Below, piece by piece: positions 8,354 to 16,755 of a stretch of 64,000 bases of DNA. The translations under genes and the position numbers were made by a program. The stretch's first letter is position 1, and each line of letters begins with the position of its first letter. A model generated the notes under the pieces. The model saw nothing but the letters and a program-made list of their open reading frames with translations. It had not been told where the DNA came from and searched no databases. Source of the stretch: an uncultured Porphyromonadaceae bacterium (lineage in GTDB: Bacteria > Bacteroidota > Bacteroidia > Bacteroidales > Muribaculaceae); contig CABUIO010000002.1 in the NCBI GenBank assembly GCA_902491625.1, positions 145,457 to 209,456 on the forward strand, read 5' to 3'.

Positions 8354-9118
8354 TTAGCGGGTGTATTTGGCTTCGAGGGCAGCGAGGTCTATGTCTCTGT
8401 CATACTTGCTGTAACCGGGGATTTTGCTGACATCGAGGATGTCACCGAAGGTGGCGCGTGCCGTGCGGATGATGTAGAGAATGCCGTCATGCTCTGAATC
8501 CACAGCTGCGATCTCCTGCGGATTGAAACCATCGAGATCGGTCACACTGAAAGTACGGTCATAACGGTGGTAAATCGGATCCCCATTCCCGTTACAGAAT
8601 TCTCTATAAGCATATAGCTGCATCTTACCGTCAGAAACAGAGACAATATCATTGTCATATGGGCCTATCATGACCTTACCCTTCTCAAGGTCGATGCAGT
8701 CGGCATGCCTGATGTAAATCTCCGGCACCTTCTTATCGAATGAAGCCAGATATTTACCATAGTAGAACCACACATTGATGACATCGCTATACTGCATGGC
8801 GTCATAATAGAGATTAAGCTTGGTGTAGGAGGCGCCTCCGCACACGATGAAACTGCCAAGATAATTATAGGTCAATCCGCAGATGCCGTGAAGATCAACT
8901 ATCACCCACTTATCGCCGGTCTCGTTGTTTTTCTCAAACATGTCGAAAGCCTCCTCCTTGAAAAGTTTGGCCGCAGAACCGGACTTGTATCCCTTCAGGA
9001 TCTCCTTTTCCTGTTCGTTAAAGGGGGAGGGTTCATCGTTGTCGTCGGAGCAAGACGTGAAGGCGGCAAGCATCGGAAATACCAATACCAGCATTAAAGA
9101 AAGGCGTTTTAGTGACAT
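8354..9118 (-). CDS. hypothetical lipoprotein
   Basis: 254 residues beginning with a lipoprotein signal (MSLKRLSLMLVLVFPMLAAFTSC; lipobox around AFTSC) followed by the acidic SDDNDEPSPFNEQE, typical of Bacteroidales surface or periplasmic lipoproteins. The remainder is a soluble, mostly beta domain (WVIVDLHGICGLTYNYLG, FSVTDLDGFNPQEIAAVDSE). I do not recognise the family and see no catalytic motif. It is a single gene with its own promoter 33 bases upstream and is divergent from RNase R. AT content is somewhat higher than in neighbouring genes. Expression is likely, function unknown. Confidence 0.8.
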   Translation of the reverse strand: MSLKRLSLMLVLVFPMLAAFTSCSDDNDEPSPFNEQEKEILKGYKSGSAAKLFKEEAFDMFEKNNETGDKWVIVDLHGICGLTYNYLGSFIVCGGASYTKLNLYYDAMQYSDVINVWFYYGKYLASFDKKVPEIYIRHADCIDLEKGKVMIGPYDNDIVSVSDGKMQLYAYREFCNGNGDPIYHRYDRTFSVTDLDGFNPQEIAAVDSEHDGILYIIRTARATFGDILDVSKIPGYSKYDRDIDLAALEAKYTR

Positions 9119-9150
9119 AATAGAAGTGTTAAGTTGATTTTACGATTCGA

Positions 9151-9182
9151 CAAATCTACGGATTCTTTTCTGAAATAGCAAT
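9151..9182 (-). promoter_or_regulatory. promoter of the hypothetical lipoprotein
   Basis: On the minus strand: ATTG (9182-9179, one mismatch), 20-base spacer, TAGATTTG (9158-9151). It predicts a start near 9144, ahead of the ATG at 9118. Confidence 0.65.
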
Positions 9183-9413
9183 TTTTCATTTCAAAAAAAA
9201 CATCTGCAAATCCGCGCCAATGCCGAAGCTTGCACATGGTTAAGAGCTAAATCAGCATTTTTAACATAAAATTAACAGTCTTGACAAAACATATATATCA
9301 TGGATAGACGTTATCACTGTAAAACAATATATGTCGAGGGACGCGAAACTTTGCTGCCTTGCACTTTTCAGAGACATCCAAATTATTTCACTTCATATAT
9401 ATCCCGAACTATC

Positions 9414-11660
9414 ATGAACAATATCGACGTACGCCGCGCTCCGCGGCTCAAAAAGAACGAAATAGCACGCCGTGTGCTTGAATTTCTCCAGAAGGAGAAC
9501 CGCCAGGCGTTCAACTACAAGCAGATAGCGTTCGCTATCGACGCCGTGAATCCGGCCAACCGCATGGATCTCATCAATACGCTCGACGAACTGGCCGAGG
9601 AAGGCGCCATCACGGAGGTGAGCCTCGGTCGATACAAGGCCAACGCCAATCGAGGCACAGAGAATATCGGCACATTCGTGCGCCGCAGCAACGGCCGCAA
9701 CGCCGTCATCATTGACGAGGAGCCTATTCTTGTGACAGAGCGCAACAGCATGCACGCCCTTAACGGCGACAAGGTGCGTGTCATCATCAGCGCCGCCCGC
9801 AAGGGTCAGGATCCGGAGGCGCGTGTGGTCGAGATCGTCGAAGAGAAGGAACAGGTCTTCATCGGCACACTCAAGGTCGAGGGCAACTATGCCGCTCTCG
9901 TAACCGACTCCAAATTTCTTGCCGCAGACATCGTGCTCCAGAAGAGCCGGCTGCGTGGCGGCAAGGACGGCGACAAGGCCGTGGTGCGCATCACACGCTG
10001 GCTCGACGACGAGATGAATCCGCGCGGCGAAGTGGTGGACATCCTCGGCCGCAAGGGTGAAAACACCGCCGAGATGCACGCAATCCTCGCCGAATACGGA
10101 CTCCCCTACAAGTATCCCGAGCCTGTCGAGAAGGCTGCGGCCAAGATCGACGCCGGAATTACGCCGGAGGAGGTCGCCAAGCGTGAGGATTTCCGCAACG
10201 TCCTGACATTCACCATCGACCCTGCCGACGCCAAGGATTTCGACGACGCCATTTCCTTCCGCCAGCTTGCCAACGGCAACTACGAGGTCGGCGTCCATAT
10301 CGCCGACGTGACGCACTACGTGCAGCCCAACACCATCATCGACCGCGAGGCCCAGTCCCGCGCCACGAGCGTCTACCTTGTGGATCGCACCATACCGATG
10401 CTTCCGGAGCATCTGAGCAACGGCATCTGCTCGCTTCGTCCCGACGAGGAGAAGCTGACATTCTCGGCCATCTTCGAGCTTGACGACAAGGCAAACGTGA
10501 TCAACTCGCGCATCGGCCGCACAGTGATACGCTCCGACCGCCGCTACGCCTACGAGGACGCTCAGGCCATCATCGAGAGCGGCGAGGGGGACAACGCCGA
10601 CGCCATCCTCACATGCAACCGCCTCGCGCAGGAACTCCGCCGCCGCCGTTTCGAGGCCGGAGCGCTTGAGTTCGGGCGTCCGGAGGCCACATTCGTAATA
10701 GACGAGAAAGGCAAACCGACCGCCGTGAGCTTCAAGGTTGCCAAAGAGGCCAATCAGCTCATCGAGGAATTCATGCTTCTGGCCAACCGCACCGTGGCCG
10801 AATTTATCGGCGTACCGAAAGGGAAGGCGAAGCCCAAGACCTTCGTCTATCGTATCCACGACCTCCCCGACGCCGAGAAGCTTGCCAACTTCGCACTGAT
10901 CGCCCGCCGCTTCGGCTACAAGATCAACACAGACGGTTCCAACATGGCCGTCAACCGCTCCATTAACAGGATGCTGCGCGACGTCAAGGGACAGGGTGAG
11001 GAAAACCTCCTCTCGATTCTCGCCATCCGCTCCATGGCCAAGGCTGTCTATTCAACCGACAACGTCGGGCATTACGGACTCGCTTTTCCATACTACACGC
11101 ATTTCACTTCGCCGATCCGCCGCTATCCCGACATGATGGTGCACCGTCTGCTGGAACGCTACCTCCACCGCGGACGTTCCGCCGACAAGGTGAAGACCGA
11201 AGACCTCTGCAAACACTCCTCCGACATGGAGCAGCTTGCCGCCAATGCCGAACGCGCCTCGATAAAATACAAGCAGGTGGAATACATGCGCGACCATATC
11301 GGCGAGATCTACGACGGCGTCATCTCCGGCGTCACGGAGTGGGGACTATACGTCGAGCTTGACGAGAACCTCTGCGAAGGCATGGTGCCGATGCGCGACC
11401 TTGCCGACGATTTCTACGACTTTGATGAAAAGAACTACTGCCTTACGGGACGGCGCACACACTCACGCTACACCTTGGGAGACCGAGTGAAAGTACAGGT
11501 GACCCGCGCCGACCTGGACAAGAAAATGCTTGATTTCGCGCTCCTCGACGACAAGGGACTACCCCTTCGTCCGCGCGAGAAGAAACCCTACAAGACCTCC
11601 GACCCGCACCGCCGCGGCAACCGCAAAGGCTCCAAGAGCCAACGCAAACGCCGCCGCTAA
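9414..11660 (+). CDS. rnr: ribonuclease R
   Basis: 748 residues. An N-terminal helix-turn-helix-like region (residues 1-65) is followed by cold-shock/OB domains, the RNB catalytic domain with IDPADAKDFDDAIS (the metal-binding aspartates), HYGLAFPYYTHFTSPIRRYPD near 550-570, a C-terminal S1 RNA-binding domain (IYDGVISGVTEWGLYVEL) and a very basic tail (RRGNRKGSKSQRKRRR). Family members are processive 3'-5' exoribonucleases that degrade structured RNA. The frame is open to 9300, but MNNIDVRR at 9414 is the natural start and the upstream stretch is AT-rich leader. No exact promoter match was found upstream (best candidate AAACTTTG at 9346). The 488-residue minus-strand frame inside it is a shadow. 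Confidence 0.95.
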   Translation: MNNIDVRRAPRLKKNEIARRVLEFLQKENRQAFNYKQIAFAIDAVNPANRMDLINTLDELAEEGAITEVSLGRYKANANRGTENIGTFVRRSNGRNAVIIDEEPILVTERNSMHALNGDKVRVIISAARKGQDPEARVVEIVEEKEQVFIGTLKVEGNYAALVTDSKFLAADIVLQKSRLRGGKDGDKAVVRITRWLDDEMNPRGEVVDILGRKGENTAEMHAILAEYGLPYKYPEPVEKAAAKIDAGITPEEVAKREDFRNVLTFTIDPADAKDFDDAISFRQLANGNYEVGVHIADVTHYVQPNTIIDREAQSRATSVYLVDRTIPMLPEHLSNGICSLRPDEEKLTFSAIFELDDKANVINSRIGRTVIRSDRRYAYEDAQAIIESGEGDNADAILTCNRLAQELRRRRFEAGALEFGRPEATFVIDEKGKPTAVSFKVAKEANQLIEEFMLLANRTVAEFIGVPKGKAKPKTFVYRIHDLPDAEKLANFALIARRFGYKINTDGSNMAVNRSINRMLRDVKGQGEENLLSILAIRSMAKAVYSTDNVGHYGLAFPYYTHFTSPIRRYPDMMVHRLLERYLHRGRSADKVKTEDLCKHSSDMEQLAANAERASIKYKQVEYMRDHIGEIYDGVISGVTEWGLYVELDENLCEGMVPMRDLADDFYDFDEKNYCLTGRRTHSRYTLGDRVKVQVTRADLDKKMLDFALLDDKGLPLRPREKKPYKTSDPHRRGNRKGSKSQRKRRR

Positions 11661-11721
11661 ACCCTAATAGACCCTCATAGAACCGATAAAAGCCGATGGC
11701 AGCCGGGCTGAAATTCCGGCC

Positions 11722-11950
11722 GTATTGCCAACCGCGGCCTTCAGGCCGTGGAAGGATGTATCCACAAAGAATAAGTCGCGGAGCGACGTCGTGCGGTAAC
11801 GACTATACCATACACGCATCGCTCCGCGACGCGTCTGTTTATATCGCGCCTTTCCACGGCCTGAAGGCCGCGGTTGGCAATACAGACAGACCTCCGGCCT
11901 GTCTCTCTTTACGTCGCTTAAGACACGAGGCGGCCTAAATTTAGGCCGCC
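11722..11950. repeat. nested palindromic repeats after rnr
   Basis: The 478-base gap 11661-12138 contains a perfect 32-bp inverted repeat (11722-11753 with 11852-11883; core CGCGGCCTTCAGGCCGTGG). A second pair is nested within it (GTCGCGGAGCGA 11775-11786 with TCGCTCCGCGAC 11819-11830), and a perfect 22-bp palindrome at 11929-11950 (GGCCTAAATTTAGGCC core) follows. The inner pair recurs at 50423-50479. No plus-strand gene is visible; a short coding-like remnant on the minus strand is listed separately. Confidence 0.8.
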
Positions 11951-12005
11951 CCGACTGGGTTATACAACACATCAACATCGGTGTATCGGTAGGGTTCGGG
12001 ATCGG

Positions 12006-12128
12006 TTATTTCACGATCACTTTCTCGATTCTGTCACCTTTCTTGCGCAGGCAGACGCAGTGTTCGGGGTTGTCGGCGCAGGGATCCTCGGGCGTGATCT
12101 GCATTCCGCCGTGATAACCTTTCGTATG
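12006..12128 (-). pseudogene. short Cys-containing ORF or 3' gene remnant after ldcA
   Basis: Directly downstream of the LD-carboxypeptidase stop, one frame reads HTKGYHGGMQITPEDP, then CADNPEHCVCLRKKGD, then RIEKVIVK and stop. The codons are strongly GC-ending like real genes here (CAG ATC ACG CCC GAG). The only ATG is at 12104, giving a 32-residue peptide; before the His codon at 12128 the frame is closed by a TGA. It may be the surviving C-terminus of a deleted gene or a genuine small protein translated with ldcA. The family is not recognised. Confidence 0.4.
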
Positions 12129-12138
12129 TCAGATGAAA

Positions 12139-13083
12139 TCAGAAAGTGAGGTCAAGTGTGGATCCTTGACCTGAGACTTCGAGACGAGCTTCGGAACCGA
12201 TGACTACGGGATAGTTGGTGTCTGTGTGTCCGATGGGGAAATTGAATGCTATCGGCACGTCGTCGGCACCCCACTGTCGGAGACGGTGGCGGAGCATGTC
12301 GGCGGTCGAATTGTAATTAAGGTCGGATTTACTCTCCGTGAACTGTCCTACTATGATACCTTTGTATCTTTTCAGGGCCCCACATAGCGCCAGACGTCGA
12401 ATCATACGTTCGGTGCGGTAGATGGCTTCGCCGATGTCTTCGATGAAGAGGATCACATCTTCGTCGCGTCCGGGCACAAGCATGTCGAAAGGTGTGCCTG
12501 CAAGTCCGTCAAGGACGGCGAGGTTGCCGCCGCGAAGCTCGCCGGTCGCGATGCCGGGAATGTCGCGCTCGTCGGGCGCACAACTGTATCTGAGTGTGCG
12601 GTCGCCACGGAGAATGGAGACAAGAGCGCTGTTGCAAGGATCTTCGGAGGGGTAAAGGGTCAGATGCTTCGCCATGGAGGAGTGTATGCTTTTCACTCCG
12701 GCACGATGCATCATGGCGTGGAGAGCGCTGATGTCGCTGAATCCGATCACCCACTTCGGGTCGGCCGCAAGAAACTCCGGGTCTATCCTGTCGATGAAAT
12801 GGATGCAGCCATAGCCTCCACGCGCACAAAGGATTGCTCGCACTTCCGGGTCGGAATAGGCATCCACGAAATCACGAAACCGATTATCTTCCGAAGAAGC
12901 ATAGCTACCGTCAGCCGGACCAAGGGCATGCGGCATCACGCGCACACGCCAGCCGAGCTTCCCGAGAGCATCCACAGCACCGGCCACATACTCCCCCTTT
13001 ATGGTCGTGGCCGGAGCAATAATAGCGACCACATCGCCTTCATGGAGTGGTTTTGGAGTGTGCATATCGGGATTCGTGGACAT
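12139..13083 (-). CDS. LD-carboxypeptidase (peptidase family S66)
   Basis: 314 residues. It opens with LHEGDVVAIIAPATTIKG and continues with VRAILCARGGYGCIHFID and the nucleophile region WVIGFSDISALHAMMHR, where Ser in GFSD corresponds to the catalytic serine of LdcA. A C-terminal part (RYKGIIVGQFTESKSD, VPIAFNFPIGHTDTNYPVVI) carries the His region. Family members cut the terminal D-Ala from murein tetrapeptides during cell-wall recycling; some relatives (MccF) cleave microcin. The start is MSTNPDMHTPKPL at 13083, 11 bases after the lipoprotein gene stop; the open frame further upstream overlaps that gene and has random composition. It is third in an operon after panB and the vWA-like lipoprotein. 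Confidence 0.9.
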   Translation of the reverse strand: MSTNPDMHTPKPLHEGDVVAIIAPATTIKGEYVAGAVDALGKLGWRVRVMPHALGPADGSYASSEDNRFRDFVDAYSDPEVRAILCARGGYGCIHFIDRIDPEFLAADPKWVIGFSDISALHAMMHRAGVKSIHSSMAKHLTLYPSEDPCNSALVSILRGDRTLRYSCAPDERDIPGIATGELRGGNLAVLDGLAGTPFDMLVPGRDEDVILFIEDIGEAIYRTERMIRRLALCGALKRYKGIIVGQFTESKSDLNYNSTADMLRHRLRQWGADDVPIAFNFPIGHTDTNYPVVIGSEARLEVSGQGSTLDLTF

Positions 13084-13094
13084 AAGGAGAGATG

Positions 13095-14618
13095 TTATTG
13101 TGTGGCGAGTCGTAGAGTAAAGAGACGCGGCGAGGCTGAGGCGCCGTGGTAGGCGCGGTAGATGCCTTCGAGGAGGCGGTCGACACCGAACGTGGTGGTG
13201 CCGAAATTGCGTGCGGAGGTGTTGTTGTCGTCGGCGCACGCGGAGGCCTTGATCCACTGAGGCAAGGAATTGGAGAGGCTTATCTCCATGTCGGGCGAGA
13301 GATGGCGCGTGTCCACCTCAACGGTGAAGAGATGCGTGGCAGGCTCCAGAAAGCGGCGCGTGCGCGCGTCGATCATGCCTTCCGTGATCGGCTCTATCTT
13401 CAGGATTCTTGCTCCGGGAGCACCCGTGAGAGTGTAGTTCTTCGTGTCGAGAATATAGTCGGGAGAGGCCGGAACGCCATTGAGGTTGGCGGCGATACGG
13501 AACGAGGCTATTCCGTCGGCATCCCCCTTTATGTCTTTGAGCGCATGAGAGCCGGTCTCCCCCTGCGTGGCACCGAGGGAGTAGCTCCCCTTCATCCCCT
13601 TTCCGCGCGGCAGGAGGGAATAGTAACTGAGAATCAACGGCTCACGGCTGAAGATATATTCGGCATTGTAGCCCGGCAACGAGGAGAAATCGACGAAGTT
13701 GGCGTAGCGGCTGTCGTGGCGAAGCCTGTACATAGCGGCGGCAGAGCCTGTGATGACAGCGTAGTATGGCCGCTGACCCTTGTAGCGGCGTCCGCTCTGC
13801 GGTGTGCTGTAAGGATAGTAGAGGCCGTCGAAGTCGCCCTCAAGCTTGACGACGATTACGCTCTTGTCGGCATGTTTCTGAAAGATGGAAGTTGCGAGGC
13901 TCTGTTCTTCGTTGAAAATCTTTGCGGGTGTGACGCCCCGGGTGTCACGCGGCGAGTAGATCAGGTCGGTGACGAGGACGTTGATGTTCTCAGCCACTGT
14001 GTCGCGGAGCACGTATTCGAAGATTCGCGCGAAGTCGGTGTATGAGGGATCTCCCAGACCGTCGGTGGCGTCAAAGATGTCTTTCTGCTGCACGAACTCC
14101 TCGAAGCTGCCTCGATAAGGATAGACGGCATCGTTGACAACGGAGATGGAGCCGGGGATGCCGTCGACACGCGGGAATCGCGTGATAAGCTCATTGAGGG
14201 TGCGTTTGAAGTCGCCCGAGGTGGAGCGCGCGTCGTAGCCGGTCATGCTGCCGGAGCGTTCGAGGTAGAGGTTGAGGCGCAGATCACCGCGGGGGACGCC
14301 GCCGTAGGCCGTGATGTCCCAGCGGAACTTGGGGTCTGTGCGTTTTCCGGTGCGCTCCACGGTCTCGCCGAGTCGCCTGAGGTCGATGCTCCCGTCGGGC
14401 CTGATATAAGCCTTGTATGCATCGGGATTCTCAAGAATCACGGAGGAGAGCATGTCGAGACCCTGGACACTCTGCAACTCGGGATTTTCGGCTATTTTTC
14501 TTATCTCGGCGTCGAGACGGTTCTCTTTGCCGCCGCAGGAGCACAGCATCGACAGGACCGCGAGGGCGAGAGCGAGGGCGGCGGCGATATGTCCGGGACG
14601 AGAAAAAAGTCGGTGCAT
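13095..14618 (-). CDS. lipoprotein with divergent von Willebrand A-like domain
   Basis: 507 residues with a lipoprotein signal (LALALAVLSMLCSCGG, Cys at about 28). From about residue 110 it resembles a vWA fold: LRLNLYLERSGSMTGYD stands where the DxSxS metal-site loop would be, with Glu replacing the first Asp. DPSYTDFARIFEY could supply the threonine loop and INVLVTDLIYSPRD the TD loop. The C-terminal 200 residues are beta-rich and unassigned. I infer an envelope protein mediating a protein contact; no enzyme motif is seen. Its ATG lies one base after the panB stop, so the two are tightly coupled, and ldcA follows by 11 bases. The functional link to pantothenate synthesis is not obvious. The fold is moderately certain, the role unknown. 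Confidence 0.75.
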   Translation of the reverse strand: MHRLFSRPGHIAAALALALAVLSMLCSCGGKENRLDAEIRKIAENPELQSVQGLDMLSSVILENPDAYKAYIRPDGSIDLRRLGETVERTGKRTDPKFRWDITAYGGVPRGDLRLNLYLERSGSMTGYDARSTSGDFKRTLNELITRFPRVDGIPGSISVVNDAVYPYRGSFEEFVQQKDIFDATDGLGDPSYTDFARIFEYVLRDTVAENINVLVTDLIYSPRDTRGVTPAKIFNEEQSLATSIFQKHADKSVIVVKLEGDFDGLYYPYSTPQSGRRYKGQRPYYAVITGSAAAMYRLRHDSRYANFVDFSSLPGYNAEYIFSREPLILSYYSLLPRGKGMKGSYSLGATQGETGSHALKDIKGDADGIASFRIAANLNGVPASPDYILDTKNYTLTGAPGARILKIEPITEGMIDARTRRFLEPATHLFTVEVDTRHLSPDMEISLSNSLPQWIKASACADDNNTSARNFGTTTFGVDRLLEGIYRAYHGASASPRLFTLRLATQ

Positions 14619-14619
14619 G

Positions 14620-15441
14620 TCAGTATTGTTCGGAAGCGTTGGGGAAATCGGAGGTCTTGACGTCGTCGACGTAACGGCTGATGGCGCCGTTCATCACTGA
14701 GGCGAGGTCGGCGTAACGGCGCAGGAAGCGCGGCGAGAAACCCTGATTGATGCCGAGCATGTCGTGGATGACGAGCACCTGGCCGTCGACACCTCCGCCG
14801 GCGCCAATGCCTATGACGGGAATTGTCAGGGATTCGGCCACTTTCCGAGCGAGTGCGGCAGGCACTTTCTCTATCACGATGGCGAAGCATCCGATCTCTT
14901 CAAGCATCTTGGCGTCTTCAATGAGTTTGGCAGCCTCGGCTTCCTCGCGCGCCCGGACGGCGTAAGTACCGAACTTGTTGATGGACTGCGGAGTGAGTCC
15001 GAGATGTCCGCAGACAGGAATTCCCGCAGAGAGGATTCTCTCGATCGACTCGCGCACCTCGGCGCCCCCTTCGAGCTTGACGGCCTCGGCGTGGCTCTCC
15101 TTCATGATGCGCACCGCGGAGGCGAGCGCTTCCATGGGATTGCCCTGATACGTTCCGAAAGGAAGATCCACGATCACGAGAGCGCGTTCCACGCCTTTCA
15201 TCACCGACTTGCCATGGTAGATCATCTGGTCGAGGGTCATGGGAAGGGTGGTGACATTGCCGGCCATGACGTTGGAGGCGGAGTCCCCCACAAGGATGAC
15301 GTCGACACCTGCGGCATCGACGATCCTGGCCATCGAGTAATCATAGGCTGTAAGCATGGCGATCTTCTCGCCGCGCTGTTTCATCTCGGCAAGGCGGCGC
15401 GTGGTCACCTTTCGTGTGTTATCAGTTGTGTTTGTTGACAT
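14620..15441 (-). CDS. panB: 3-methyl-2-oxobutanoate hydroxymethyltransferase
   Basis: 273 residues, the normal family length. PanB transfers a hydroxymethyl group from methylene-tetrahydrofolate to 2-oxoisovalerate to make ketopantoate, the first step to pantothenate and coenzyme A. Family signatures are present: [34 protein letters not shown] with Mg-binding Asp53, [39 protein letters not shown] and [12 protein letters not shown] with the catalytic Glu, then [15 protein letters not shown]. It is the first gene of an operon with the vWA-like lipoprotein (1-base gap) and ldcA. Its -7 element abuts the end of the upstream acyltransferase gene. Confidence 0.96.
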   Translation of the reverse strand: MSTNTTDNTRKVTTRRLAEMKQRGEKIAMLTAYDYSMARIVDAAGVDVILVGDSASNVMAGNVTTLPMTLDQMIYHGKSVMKGVERALVIVDLPFGTYQGNPMEALASAVRIMKESHAEAVKLEGGAEVRESIERILSAGIPVCGHLGLTPQSINKFGTYAVRAREEAEAAKLIEDAKMLEEIGCFAIVIEKVPAALARKVAESLTIPVIGIGAGGGVDGQVLVIHDMLGINQGFSPRFLRRYADLASVMNGAISRYVDDVKTSDFPNASEQY

Positions 15442-15462
15442 AATATTGGTTCAATAGAGCGG

Positions 15463-15470
15463 CAAAGTTA
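15463..15470 (-). promoter_or_regulatory. -7 element of the panB promoter
   Basis: On the minus strand TAACTTTG (15470-15463) is an exact TAnnTTTG element 22 bases upstream of the panB ATG. The expected TTTG is missing; the matching position lies within the 3' end of the acyltransferase gene. Confidence 0.55.
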
Positions 15471-16466
15471 CTAATTATTTCTGAATATCAGCTTTTCTCG
15501 GCCCACAAGCGCGGGAACATAGCGGTTGCAGAGGAGTATCACGGGCACCATCGAGGCCATAGTGAGCAGCCAGATAAGGACTCCGTGGTGTTTCCCGACC
15601 CATCCGTAGTGCGACAGCACCAGAATATAGAAGAATGAGATGAAGATATAGTGCGTCCCGAGCACTACATATGAGTTTCGGCCGAAGAAATGGAAGAAGC
15701 GGAGCCACGGCACGCGGCTGACATAGCGGAAAAGGATGATGAGCGAGACCACGAGGCCGATGTTGAAGATATATGTGGCCGGCTCTTTCAATGCGGACTC
15801 GCCGCCGAAGGTATGGTAAGCCATCGCGGCCATGACAGCCAAGGCCACGGCGGCCACGGCAATCAGGCTTCGCCTCGAACACTCGATTGCGGCAAGAATC
15901 TGTTTGCCATAGAGAAAACCGAAAGCATAGTATCCCATGAAACGCAGACAGCGGCCGAACATCAGCCATGTATAGCAATGCTCCAGCCAGACGATGCCGA
16001 CGGCAGAGATGACGAGCGAGGCTATCATTATCGGAGTGCGGCGTCCGCGGAAGATCTTCACGAGCGCATAGAGCAGCAGCTGGATGTTGAGCAACGCACA
16101 GATGAACCATAACGGCGGATTGACCATAAAGCATTGGTCGAGGGCATGAGGCATGAAAACGTCGGCAAAAGTATCAGCCAACGGCAAACTGACGCCGGCA
16201 TGAGTCGGACTGTACCGATATTCCAGAATCAGATAGACAAAATAGACAAGATAGAAAAAGATGAACGGCACCACGAGCTGATCGGTCTTTTTTGCCAGGT
16301 GCGAGCGCAGCGGAATCACCTTGAAAAAGATGCCCGAGAGAAGAAAGAACAGCGGCAACCTGAATGAGAATGAGAGCCAGTCGGGATGCGGCGCATGAAA
16401 CCACACGACACAGATGATGGAAAGACCCTTGAGCCAGTCGATATATTCAATCCTTTGCTTCGCCAT
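15471..16466 (-). CDS. membrane acyltransferase (Acyl_transf_3 family)
   Basis: 331 residues, with about ten hydrophobic helices spread over the whole length. The N-terminus IEYIDWLKGLSIICVVWFHA carries the Asp-x(n)-His arrangement that marks this family (the usual R-x10-H region), followed by LPLFFLLSGIFFKV. Members move acyl groups (acetyl, succinyl and others) onto sugars of lipopolysaccharide, capsule or membrane-derived glycans, with the active site facing the membrane. The substrate cannot be read from sequence. It is transcribed alone; the 289-base upstream gap (16467-16755) is AT-rich and I found no clear promoter for this strand. panB follows immediately but has its own -7 element. 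Confidence 0.88.
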   Translation of the reverse strand: MAKQRIEYIDWLKGLSIICVVWFHAPHPDWLSFSFRLPLFFLLSGIFFKVIPLRSHLAKKTDQLVVPFIFFYLVYFVYLILEYRYSPTHAGVSLPLADTFADVFMPHALDQCFMVNPPLWFICALLNIQLLLYALVKIFRGRRTPIMIASLVISAVGIVWLEHCYTWLMFGRCLRFMGYYAFGFLYGKQILAAIECSRRSLIAVAAVALAVMAAMAYHTFGGESALKEPATYIFNIGLVVSLIILFRYVSRVPWLRFFHFFGRNSYVVLGTHYIFISFFYILVLSHYGWVGKHHGVLIWLLTMASMVPVILLCNRYVPALVGREKLIFRNN

Positions 16467-16610
16467 ATTCTATGACAAACAACGAAAGATTGCGGAGAAA
16501 ATTTTATCACGAATACTTTTACCTCCAATCAACCAGTTAATAGTCAAGTATTTAAATCACACATTAGAGGAATTAAAGAAATAATTCCGTAATTTTTCGT
16601 ATTAAAAGAG

Positions 16611-16638
16611 TTGGTTTAATATAAAATTGCTATATTTG
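16611..16638 (+). promoter_or_regulatory. promoter of korAB (partial match)
   Basis: TATATTTG at 16631-16638 is an exact -7 element. The upstream TTGG at 16611-16614 is spaced only 16 bases, so the -33 box is weak. The predicted leader to the korA ATG is about 110 nt and contains the small palindrome TGGCAGCTGCCA (16680-16691); I could not match it to a known riboswitch. Confidence 0.55.
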
Positions 16639-16755
16639 CGCCGTGGAACAGGGAGCAGAGCAGGCCGAAAACTTACATAATGGCAGCTGCCACCCTTTCC
16701 GGCGTCTGATGACGGTGCCTTAAATGTAACACAAAAAAGCTTTAAGCTGACAGTT

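Noticed and set aside
16639..16755. Riboswitch in the korA leader
   Set aside because: Only a small palindrome is visible; no TPP, cobalamin or SAM consensus elements were found.
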